A stretch of 64,000 bases of DNA from Lepidodermella squamata. Lineage: Eukaryota; Gastrotricha. Where the stretch lies: positions 806,001 through 870,000 of the forward strand of contig JBLDXI010000010.1 of NCBI GenBank assembly GCA_047495785.1, read 5' to 3'. The position numbers were made by a program, and so were the translations under genes. The notes beneath the pieces are model-generated. The model did no database searches and had not been told where the DNA came from. It saw nothing but the letters and a program-made list of their open reading frames with translations. The first letter of the stretch is position 1, and each line of letters begins with the position of its first letter. Below, piece by piece: positions 49,246 to 58,799 of the stretch.

Positions 49246-49940
49246 CGGATTATAATTTTGTTGCCTCGAATTTTATTAATAACTCCGTAACCATGAGGAA
49301 TTTTTTGGAGCGGGTTTCACCAGTCGATAGATCTAGTCTGTTGTTGTCAGGGAAACATCAAGACTTGGCCAAGCACTACTCTATACTTTATTGTGAATGA
49401 ATCGAACATTGATCGTTGGATTTCAAGGCCTTGAATATTAGCGATACAAATCTAAGTCGAACACGCGATCATTTCCTAATTAGCTATCACATGAGAATCA
49501 ATATTGTTCTTAGTCATTGCATAGATGCCAGCCGCCACCCGGCACATCGTTACAGTTGTAAACTTTCCCGAAAACCTCGTTAGCTTGGGATAAAATGTGA
49601 GAAATTGCTGACGAAAATGCTTCTTGTGATTTTTAGTGAAAAAGTTCGTTCTGGAAAATTGCTATTTCCCAGTTTTTAGCGTTTTTTTGCCATTTTCCTG
49701 TAGTAAAGCTGAATTGGACCATATTCTTAGCAGGGAACTATGTCAAAACCGCCCAGTTAACCAAGATTTTATCTTTGGACCGGGCAGAAACGTTTCTCGT
49801 TAACGAAATGAGATCCAAATGGGTTTTGACATTTTTGAGGAACTGCACCAAATTTGCAAAGCTGCAAGTTTCGGGTTGTGCAATTGTGGATTATTGTGGA
49901 AATCGTAGACATGGATGAATAATGGACCACCTCTCCACTA
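49246..49940. mobile_element. Second copy of the 9721 MITE, truncated and interrupted
   Basis: The left end matches 9721 onward (GCCTCGAATT, then AACTCCGTAACCATGAGGAA), and the internal part (49560-49940) matches 9825-10190. The right terminal repeat is missing: homology ends after GGACCACCTCTC. A solo LTR interrupts it at 49345-49554. Confidence 0.8.
49345..49554. mobile_element. Solo LTR, 210 bases
   Basis: Begins TGTCAGGGAAACATC and ends CATCGTTACA, flanked by the 5-base direct repeat GTTGT (49340-49344, 49555-49559). The uninterrupted MITE copy near 9820 has one GTTGT at this place. TG...CA ends with a 5-base duplication indicate a Gypsy-type LTR left after recombination. Confidence 0.8.
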
Positions 49941-50036
49941 AAAAAAATGATTTCGACAAGTGCGTTTTCCGTAGTACCCGGTTCTTTCGGGTTACTATAA
50001 GCCCAGCAACAGATCGTTCTATAGTGCTGCAAGATC

Positions 50037-50101
50037 TCGAGATGCAAGGCTTTATTAGTAAGCTAAAGTTTGACCTGGCGACTGGCTTCAACTGGGCTGG
50101 C
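50037..50101 (+). pseudogene. 65-base receptor exon 3 fragment
   Basis: Matches the exon 3 stretch coding EMQGFISKLKFDLATGFNWA in the array, with both ends cut abruptly. No other receptor sequence flanks it. Confidence 0.85.
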
Positions 50102-51001
50102 TCTCGTTTTTTCTAGTTTTTTTCTCGTTTTCGCCGTTTTGCTCGGGGCTACTGTAATTGTACGGCTCGCCAATTTATATCTGAAATATATGAATGAAAA
50201 ATTATCATGACTCTCATCTAAATTGAATTGAATGACGTTGATGTTTCTTCTCAACGATTATGGGTTATGGCTATAGGACATGACTATCTCTCATCCGTGT
50301 TTGTCTTCCTTGTTTTGCGTTGCGCTGAGATTGCTGAAGCCAGCTGCGATACTGCTTTGCCCTTTGTCACTTTCCTCGGATTTTGCAGAGTCGAAACTTC
50401 GCCTTTGATGAATGCGAAATCTCGAACCTCAATGTTAGAAAGAATTGTGTTTTTCCTCGCAAAAAAGCAGACATTATTACCAGAAATCCGGTTACTTTCA
50501 CAATTTTAAGATTGCTTAAGACGAAAGAGTATGGCCTCACATTGAAGCTTGAAGAAATGGAAAGGTCTGTCAGGCCACGCATGTCGCTTTCCTACTAATA
50601 GCTTCCGAGTAGAGCAGCTGACGGCGCATATTTAACTCTCACTTATACCTTGAAAGTTGGAACATTCGCTGATGATGTTAAATGTTAACATTATTTAACT
50701 TAATAAAAGAAAATATACGAAGTGAAGAGCGTAGTCTATCGCCGAAAGCTAGATAAACTAAACAATGCTGACGGCATATTTGCTTAGAACTGCCACTCCT
50801 CACTCCTCTCGAGAACACTCAGCAGCTGAGTGTAAAATACTGCATTTCCGGCAAGCAGCGATCGTCGGGTTTTTTGCTGCTAATAACGTCCGTTTATTTA
50901 AAGAAAATTGAGCACCTTCGTGACTCGAAACTTGGCTTGGGACACCATTGATCTGCTGATTTTTAATTTCTACGGTTACATTATTTCTCGAATTCAAAGC
51001 C

Positions 51002-53687
51002 ATGACAATCCACTCGTATTTGATGCTTACATTGCTTTTCCAATGCGTTTCTCCCCAGAAACTCGCATTCAGAAGCCCGATGCCAAGTTCGATATTGGCA
51101 AATTCGAACAGATCGATTGGTGAAAAACGAATCCCCTTAACTCTTACTACATCGATCAACTATAGTGGCGGGTTAACATTATCGCTGGGGCCTCTATGTA
51201 CCGAATCCATGCGATTTGCGCTGGAGAAAATTCGAAGCTCGAATCAGCTGCTGAAAAACTATGACTTGAGGTTGACCCTGTTCGATGATCAGGTAAAGAG
51301 ACACATTGCTGTGATATTTTTATATGAATCACTCATATTTCTCTCTTGATTTATTGATAGTCGCAAACATTTCCCGCAATTCGTTATGTAACAAGCAAAT
51401 TGCGGGAACTAGAAACTGACAGCAATGCTACAGAGAACGTCATGCCGCTAGTATTGGGAAACAATGGAAAGCTCTACACTGGGCAATACTTGCAGTACTT
51501 CAATTTCTTCACGATCAACCACGGGCAAACAGTTCACGTTTCCCGAATTTTGCATATCGACAGAGACTCGCTTCCTTCTTCGATTCACTTGTTCGTTCCT
51601 CACGAATATGTCTACCCATCGGTTGCAGAATTTATACTGAAGATGAATTGGCGGCAGTTGGCCATTCTGTCTACTGACAACATTTATTGGAATAGGGTAA
51701 TGATACAGGAAAATTCTCTCCATTTTAATTCTCCCTTTGATTTCAGTGGGATCTGGCTTTGATCAGAGAAATGTTTGCGAGAAACCTCACCATTCTTGGT
51801 AACGTTCGAATTACTGTGCCTCTAGGAGTCAGTAACCCAACGCCAGCCGACATAGAAAATACGGTGCTGGAGTTGATTGCTTTCAAAGAAGCTAGAATCT
51901 TTGTGATACATGTGACTGTTACCGTGGAAACATCTTGCTTTCTATACAAATATGGCCTGTATGGACCAGGCTACGTTTTGCTAATTCCAGCCTTTGGAAT
52001 TTTCAACGTAGATTCACCTATACCATACCCATGGTGCACGAGTGCCATGATAGCAGCGGTATTAGAGAGTGTTCTTTTTTTCGGGCAAATGCCTCTTAGC
52101 GAAATTCGAGGACCTGAAAATGTCAGAGCTTCGGATGGAACGAGTGGGGCCGAGCTCGATGCGTATCTGCGCAGTAGAATCGAAGCACCTGAAAATATTC
52201 CATCTTGGTGGCTACGCACCACATGCTACGATATGATGCTATTCGCGGCCTACGTGCTCAACGATACTGAGACAAAGCTCCTTCAGAAAAACCAAACGTT
52301 GAGCGATTGGGCAGTAGGCGGGGAGAATTTTCGGAAAAACGGGTCCTACCTATTCTTATTGATAAAGGAGAGCATTTTCACGGTCGAGATGCTGGGCTTC
52401 ATTAGCAAGCTAAAGTTTGACTTGGCTACTGGGTTCAACTGGGCTGGCAACTACTACCTGGCTATAACTCAGCTCCAAAGAAGTAATGGAACATCGCAGA
52501 CAAATTCTTCCAGGATGGTTCCGGTTTTCGGCGCGTTAATGAACGCCAGCGATGGCTCTGTGAAATTCGGTCCTGGTAGATTTCTCTGGAAAACATCTGA
52601 TGGCCAGGTCCCGCTCGATGGAATGTTGATCCTAGAAACAAAATGGGATAACCCCATTCTGTCATTTTCACTTCTTGCGGGTAAGTTGGCTCTTTATTTA
52701 TTATTCAATCTAGTATTTAGGCATTTTTTCAGCTATCGCAACATTGTTGATGCTCATTACCCTAATTTTGTTAACTATGTCGTTTCTGGGCAAGTTACTC
52801 TTTGCTGGTGAAATCCATCAGTGGGACTATCGGCTGCTTCTTGTTGGGGACTTCTTTCTGGCATCGCAGCCTTTGATTATGGGGCTTCAAAATGACGACG
52901 CGGTTCATGTTCGCTGCATGGTGTCTTACTACTCTCTTTTTACTGGAGTTTCCATAATTTTGGCACAACATGCTGCCAAGCTATGGTTCAACTATGTATC
53001 ATTCAAAGCGCCTGTGCCAATGCAAAGGTTGAATTCGAGATCATTCAAGTCTCCAGTTTCAAGGCAGAGGAGCAAGGGAACAGCGTTTCAAGTGCAACCA
53101 GCTGTGAAAAGCGATTCACAACCCGGACAGGTGGAGAAAATGCCTAACAAAACAATGATGGTCTTCATCCTCGGGTACGCTATCTTAAATTGCGGATTTT
53201 TGGTTATTTGGTTTACGGTTGAACCCCTGATCACTGTGAAAAGCGTTGTTAGCTTCGAGCTATCGCAGACTGACATCAGTTTAGCCTACAGCTTCTATGA
53301 TTATGAATGCTCGCTGGGAAATTTTCCTTTGGTTGGTGATTTGCAATATCACAACTTGATGTTGCTCTTCATCGGAATTCCGAACATCTTACTAATGCTG
53401 ACGGCGTTAGCTCTATCTCTAATGCTTCAAAAGGTGAGTTTATTTCATTTTCGTCGCTCAAATCAAGCTTTCTGATGTCGAATTAGGCTGGAGCTGCCAT
53501 TTTACGCCAATCTACCAATCGAACGATACTAATCATTGCAGCAGCATGCGCTATAGGGCTGATATTTGCGAATAATGGAAGGAATCTCCAAATACTGGTA
53601 TCCGCCTCGTGCTTGGCCATAGCATCCTGTAATTTGCTTACTCAATTCGCATTTATTACGAAATCCTCTCATATAATATCAAACTAA
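51002..53687 (+). CDS. GABA-B-like class C GPCR, copy 8 (intact)
   Basis: Exons 51002-51292, 51361-51696, 51747-52680, 52733-53433, 53487-53687; 820 residues. The signal peptide is MTIHSYLMLTLLFQCVS. The ectodomain has several private changes (LGVSNPTPADIENT, DRFLW-like RFLWKTSDGQVPLDGM). Loop 2 reads SFKAPVPMQRL then SFKSPVSRQRSKG, the same internal duplication as copies 6 and 7. The C-terminus is four residues longer than in the others because the usual stop is read past (TKSSHIISN). This is the last copy in the array. Confidence 0.88.
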
Positions 53688-54027
53688 CCAAAACAGTATT
53701 TGCTTAATGCCATTTTTTCGCTAATAAATCGCAGTACATAGCTGAAACTGTCTAGCTTCTCGAAAGATAACTTGTTTATTTTGTTTCGGAAATGTTCACG
53801 GTGCCTGGTTTGTTACCATGTATTAATTACTTGTTACCTCAGATTTAGATCGACGCAAAAGTAGGGTTGCATGTTAAATCAGCTGCGTCATCTCGGCAGC
53901 TGAATTAACGATATCTCCGAACTGCGTGGTGGCAGCGCAAGCGCATCATGGATATAAAAGCGGCGCATTTGCCTACCGAAATTGTGCATTTCTCTCGCAA
54001 ATTAAAAACATATCACAGCACATCACC
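53688..54027. promoter_or_regulatory. Promoter region of the seven-exon secreted gene
   Basis: TATAAAA at 53953-53959 lies 69 bases before the start codon at 54028. Nothing else recognised. Confidence 0.5.
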
Positions 54028-54919
54028 ATGCGTTTCTTCGTTTTCGCCGTTTTGGTCGGTGCTGCCTGCGCTACTGTCGATGACCATAGTAAGAAATTGT
54101 CATTAGGAAGTATCGTTTTATCATTTTTGATGATATCTTTCAGGCGATTTCGATAAGATGGTGGACAAACTTATTGGTCTGTATCATATTGCTTGAATTT
54201 TGAAATTAATAATTTAGTTGCCTTATCATAGGCGGACTCAACATTGATGAAAAGAACATCAACGCGGCTATGTTGGAGGTTCACAAGGTCATCACCGATG
54301 GTAAGCGCAGAGAAAGTTGTTTGATGAATCAATAAAGATTACATTTGCAGAGGATGTTCACGGTGCTATCCAGCAGGTCAAGATGGAAGAAGGCAGCGGC
54401 AGTGGTGAACACAAGGCACAGAGGCGCCATGCTTTCCCTCCCGCTTTCCCTCCCGCTGGCTCTCCTCCCGCCGGTGGATTTCCCGACCTTTCTAAGCTGT
54501 TTGGCGGCTCCACCCCCAGCCCTGCTGAAGGTAAACAATTGAAATTGTGTCTACCACCTTTTAAATACATTGTATTTCTGTTTAGTTGCCCGTAAGTTTA
54601 CTTCGAATCAAAACTTATAGGTATAGTTTTAAAAGCTAACACATTCCACAGAGTTGAACGACATCATGAAGGAGCTTATGGGTAATTTTCTTGGTTTCGA
54701 GAGCTATGAAAGTATTTTAAACTGATTCTGAACACAGGCAACTTTGATAACGGCAACAAAACCATCGAGGAGTTGGTTAAGGAGATCACCGATAACGTCG
54801 ATTTCGGTAGGATTTCGATAATTAACCTGTTAACTATCCCATGAAGGCAATTTATCTCAGATCAATTCGCTGCCGCCGAACGCGCCGCTCTGGCCAAGAA
54901 GCGCTACTCCAAGGCGTAG
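54028..54919 (+). CDS. Secreted protein with GSGSG motif, seven short exons
   Basis: Exons 54028-54088, 54144-54176, 54232-54300, 54351-54530, 54652-54681, 54738-54806, 54861-54919; 166 residues. All six introns are phase 1. Signal peptide MRFFVFAVLVGAACA is followed by an acidic, helical-looking region (DFDKMVDKLIGGLNIDEKN), a glycosaminoglycan-type site EEGSGSG, a Pro-rich section (AFPPAFPPAGSPPAGGFPD), and a second helical part ending AALAKKRYSKA. No cysteine remains after the signal peptide. I do not recognise the family. Together with the SGSG repeat gene and the LamG gene it makes three Ser-Gly-bearing secreted proteins in this window. A 6-base microexon (54586-54591) is possible between exons 4 and 5. 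Confidence 0.75.
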
Positions 54920-55245
54920 ATCATCTTTTGAACTGTGTCCCTTATTAAATGTTGCGTGAATTTTGTGTTGAACTGGTAATTGGCTCTGCTATGCTTCATG
55001 ACTTCTGATATTATGACAGATTTCAGTCATTGGAGACCAATGCTGAAAGCCTTGCGTCCGATAGCCGAGATCTGGAATCCAATGAGTTGGAGCTAAATGA
55101 TTGAAAATAGTAGGGTTGCTAATCAAAAAATAAATCGAAGCCAAGTTTTATATGAACAAGATTAGGAAATATGGAAAAGTTTGACACCGGGAAGAACTGA
55201 CTAAGAAAAGCGAGATTCGAAGCTGAAGAAAAGTCGTATCATGAG
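54920..55245. other. Intergenic between convergent genes
   Basis: Short spacer; no gene or element recognised. Confidence 0.5.
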
Positions 55246-56474
55246 TTATTTTTTCAAGAAATCTTGATTTGTCGCGCGGCAAGTCGATATGCAAGCTTCC
55301 CAGGACGGGAATCCATACGGCTCAACATCGCCAAGCCTGCAACCTTTCTGCTGGACCAGGCAAAGCTGCGATTCACTGTCGTAAACAATCGCCGGGCCGA
55401 CTGGGATGCCGCAAGTCGTTGGGGGCAATTTGTAGGTACATTTGTCAACTAAATTAATAAGTTCCAAGGTAGAAAAACTTCAGGATGAGGATGAACTTAC
55501 GGGTTTGAGAGATCTGTCGCGGTCTGCAGATAGATTGGCATTCTTGAAGGCTTTCGAAAGCGAATGGTTGGACGAACTCCTTCTTACAGCCGTAATTCTG
55601 AATAACGCATTTGCTTCGGATCGAATCATAAACGAAATTGTCGCCAACAAATAACTCGCAGGTCACTAGCGGCACTTTGTAAGAGCATCGCTTATCAGTA
55701 ACCGGAGGCAGGGTGGGGAAATTGACCAGATTTGGCGCATACCCAGTAGTAATGGTGAACGGGAAGTAGGATACCCAAAACCACGGAATTGTACTCATTG
55801 AATAGGTCGGGCGTTCACTCGTTGTTGGGGTAATAGCTGGGTTAGTTGTCCTTCTGCCAACTTCATTACAAGTCGCTTCGCAATCTTCGATTGTCTGAAA
55901 GGCGTACATGCCGTAGTCGGCGCTTCGACAACCTGTATTAATGATCGTACACCTTCCTAGATCGCTGTCGTGTACAATTATGTTCCCGATGAAGACTCCG
56001 CATTCCTGGGGCGGCTTTCTAAACCCGCATTTGAGAAAAGTTTCCCGAGCGATAGTTGGTGGGTAGGGCGTAGTAGCAACTGTTTGCCCGTTCTCGCCAC
56101 ATTCGTATCGGCATTCTGTGAAGTTGTTGAAGGCGTAAGGCCTCACAAGATCTGCCCCGCACCCACCGTCTTGAACAACGCATTTGCCTTGATTCCCGTC
56201 ATAAACGATGAATTCGCCGATGTAAGTTAGGCAATTAGCTGGTGGGATTTTGTAGGAACATCTGTCGAGGGGAGTTGTTGTTGGCCCGTTGTAAGCCGGA
56301 GTTGTTGGCATATCCATCGCCCCGAAAAGCATACTTGGAAGCTGAATTCCTTTATAAAACGGAAATATAAGATCTCTAATTCGAAATAATGTTCTTACTT
56401 GGGGCATTTTGAGTAGATCCAAAGGTGCAGAATAGGAAAATTGGCAATATTGATTTCGGAAATCGTGACGACAT
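55246..56474 (-). CDS. Secreted protein with four divergent Kunitz domains
   Basis: Exons 56474-56399, 56349-55501, 55448-55246; 375 residues, phase-1 junctions. The start at 56474 gives signal peptide MSSRFPKSILPIFLFCTFGS. Four Kunitz/BPTI modules follow, each with six cysteines at the usual spacing: CSYKIPPANC, CGFRKPPQEC, CSYKVPLVTC and CTYKLPPTTC open them. In trypsin inhibitors the residue after the second Cys is Lys or Arg; here it is Leu, Gly, Glu and Gly. The conserved GG after the fourth Cys is also lost. Classical trypsin inhibition is therefore unlikely; other protease targets or a non-inhibitory role are possible. A Thr/Pro-rich linker of about 60 residues separates modules 2 and 3. 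The intron 1 acceptor (TATAAAG) is atypical but keeps the frame. Confidence 0.85.
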
Positions 56475-57230
56475 TTTGGTAGCGTGTGAGACGCAAAGCG
56501 TAACCTTTCTGCTCACGGATTGTGTTTTTTTCTAAAGCCGCGAATTGCACCGAGCTTGATACTTTTAATATAAACAATGGCGTGTTGACATGAACATTTT
56601 TTATTCCCCAGCAACGGGTAGTTTTTACCTGTTTTTTCAACATTGGTCTTTTATTACTTCAGGTTTCACTTTTCTGTGATATATGCAACCTAAACCTTGT
56701 TACCTGTCAATGTTTACTTTTATATTTTTTCTCTATCTTTCCAAGACTGTTTGGCCAAGTAAAAATTCCTTTAAAATCTCATTGACCTGTCCAGACTAAG
56801 AGCAAATATTGAAATATGAGTGTCTCATCTCGCTTGTCTAGATCTTTGAGCTGAAAGATTATGGCATTTAGCAGTTTTCTGCAATTGATAGGTATATTGC
56901 ACTTGTTGTTAGAAGAGCACTTGGCATTGCCGCGAATTGCTATGCCAATTAATAAAAAAATAGCACCTCACCCGTGCGCTCATACGTGAATCTGTATATG
57001 CTGTAAACTCGATTGCACTCAGCTCATTCACGGCTGACTAGCAATTAATTTACTACACATGAATACTTGATCTCCCACTAAAAGTACCGCAGACCTCAAT
57101 GGCAAATAAGATGTCTCCGTCTATTCATATTGCCTTAGTAGTTTTGATTAGAAAATGATTCTAGCACACCGCTCTTCTTTAATATTTCGGGTGCATCTTT
57201 CGAGACCGATAAAATCTAACTTTTCTAGCC
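56475..57230. other. Divergent promoter region
   Basis: Lies between divergent genes (Kunitz on -, RING-CH on +). No motif recognised. Confidence 0.5.
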
Positions 57231-58144
57231 ATGTTAACCGAAAATAAGCAAGTCCCGCTTTTGGTTGACTCAAAAGCAGCCGAGATTGATCATGTGATCT
57301 GCCGATATTGCCAGGCTGGCCGTGAAGATGATAAAGACCCGGTCTACAGCGGATTCTGCTCATGCCGAGGCTCTGTCGGGTTCGCCCACAAAAAATGCCT
57401 CAAATCCCTCGTCACAGTCCCAGGCCCTGGTCGACGGTTCGACGCAACAGGTCGGCCTCAGTGCGACCTATGCCGGCAGCCTTTCCACTTCAGAATTGCC
57501 GAGCGTTTGAAGCCAATCTGGCGATGGTCCTGCCCCATTTGGGACGTTACTTGTAACCAGAAGTTACTGCTCATGACTATGGCGATGTTTATGCTGGCTT
57601 GTCTTGGAATTTGGGCAGCTTTGACACTTATCAGTACGGCAGCTAGCAATGCCTATGCAAACAGCCATCAATTCCTCATTACTGCTGATAATTTGACCAT
57701 CATAAGTGACGAACAGGTCACATTGCAAGGTAAGGTCCATCAGAATGACTTTCAGCACGATTTGAATCCTAATTTTAAGGTGATTCCAATACTTCGAACC
57801 CGAATGAGGAAATCAGGCTTTTGCGGCGCATCGTCTACCTCCAGGTCCCATCAACGAATACAGTCAACCGTAACGACACAAGCCTGCTTAACAGAACCTT
57901 TTTCGGCGTCGGGTTGGCAAAGACCACGCTGTTGTACATGACGGCGTTGAGTCTTATAATGACGCTGCCCGGCACAGCGATTTGTCTCCTCGTCCTCATC
58001 TCGGATGTGAGGAAGGGGCGGCGATTTTGCTGCCGGGAATTCCGGCGCCGAAATTACAGCGAACAAATCGCCTTTCAGAAACCACCCGTCTTCAGAGTCA
58101 AAACTTCGCGACCTCAAAAAGCCGAATCTACGTTGACGTGTTGA
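57231..58144 (+). CDS. MARCH-type RING-CH membrane E3 ubiquitin ligase
   Basis: Exons 57231-57729 and 57780-58144 (phase 1); 287 residues. Residues 24-82 are a RING-CH finger in C4HC3 order: CRYC, CSC after an insertion, H-x3-C (HKKC), and CDLC. Two hydrophobic segments follow, about 108-133 (LLLMTMAMFMLACLGIW) and about 213-240 (LLYMTALSLIMTLPGTAICLL), with a loop of about 80 residues between them and a basic C-terminal tail (RKGRRFCCREFRRRN). This layout matches two-helix MARCH ligases, which ubiquitinate membrane proteins and control their traffic in endosomes or at the surface. The loop is longer than usual for MARCH2/3/8. The intron acceptor is TTTTAAG; the alternative TTTCAG upstream leads to a stop. 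Confidence 0.85.
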
Positions 58145-58152
58145 TAATTTGA

Positions 58153-58158
58153 AATAAA
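58153..58158 (+). terminator. Polyadenylation signal AATAAA
   Basis: AATAAA nine bases after the RING-CH stop codon. Confidence 0.55.
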
Positions 58159-58207
58159 TTACCCGGTATTTTTATTTGCAAGCGTCAATAAAATCATCAC
58201 AGTAGTA

Positions 58208-58799
58208 TCAAGCATCTACAGGTGCCTCCCCGTGACTAGTTTTCACAAAATCCTCACGCGTCAAGCCAGTTTGGGTTTTGAAGGTATCAAACGCCTTAGA
58301 CAAAGTTTCCTCTGTCAGTTGTTGGCGTCGGCTCAATATCCAGCCATATTGTCGCTTGAATAGACCAGAAAACAAAGAAAACTCACTATAGACTAGGGCA
58401 ATGTTGTTGTAGTCGGTGTGCAGTACCCAATAGCTAGCGGCTGGGAACCACCATTTGAATTTAACAGCCAATTTCCCGGGCTCAGCTGGGTCTGGGATTG
58501 AGGCTACACCAGCATCGCCGTAGTTCCATTGCTTCTTAGCAGGTTGCCACTCCTTGTTCTGAACGCCTACAGTTCCGTCAGGATTTGCGGTGTATCTCGC
58601 AGTTATGTCGGTCCCAGTTTCGAAGGGAATGTTTTTGGTTCGATAGATTTCATACCAAAGCCCAGCATAGTCGGTTAACTTGAAATCTGGCTGCGTTACT
58701 GTTAGAGTCTTTCATTGAAACATTAGTTTACCAAATCATAAATATTTCTAATAATACCTGTTTGCCCGCTTTTGAATTCGTACTTGATTCAGTTGACAT
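58208..58799 (-). CDS. Lipocalin (ApoD/Blc-like) without signal peptide
   Basis: Exons 58799-58758 and 58690-58208, phase 0; 174 residues. Exon 1 is MSTESSTNSKAGKQ, so no signal peptide. The lipocalin signatures are all present: DYAGLWYEIYRT (the G-x-W motif of strand A), ITARYTANPDGTVGVQN, YWVLHTDYNNIALVYSE (the TDY motif) and WILSRRQQLTEETL (strand H and helix). The order and spacing match apolipoprotein D-type lipocalins, which bind small hydrophobic ligands. Cysteines are absent in the barrel, which fits an intracellular location. Alternatively, a secretory first exon may be missing from this model, but the 5' end found here has a good start and donor. Confidence 0.85.

Larger units (their letters stand above)
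49112..51001. other. Spacer with MITE, solo LTR and receptor fragment
   Basis: Elements are listed separately. 50105-51001 has no recognised gene. Confidence 0.5.

Noticed and set aside
49922-50116. A small gene ending in receptor-like sequence
   Set aside because: It is MITE-derived sequence running by chance into a 65-base receptor exon fragment.
6887-53687. Metabotropic glutamate or calcium-sensing type receptors
   Set aside because: No nine-cysteine domain lies between the ligand-binding region and helix 1; the layout fits GABA-B-like receptors.
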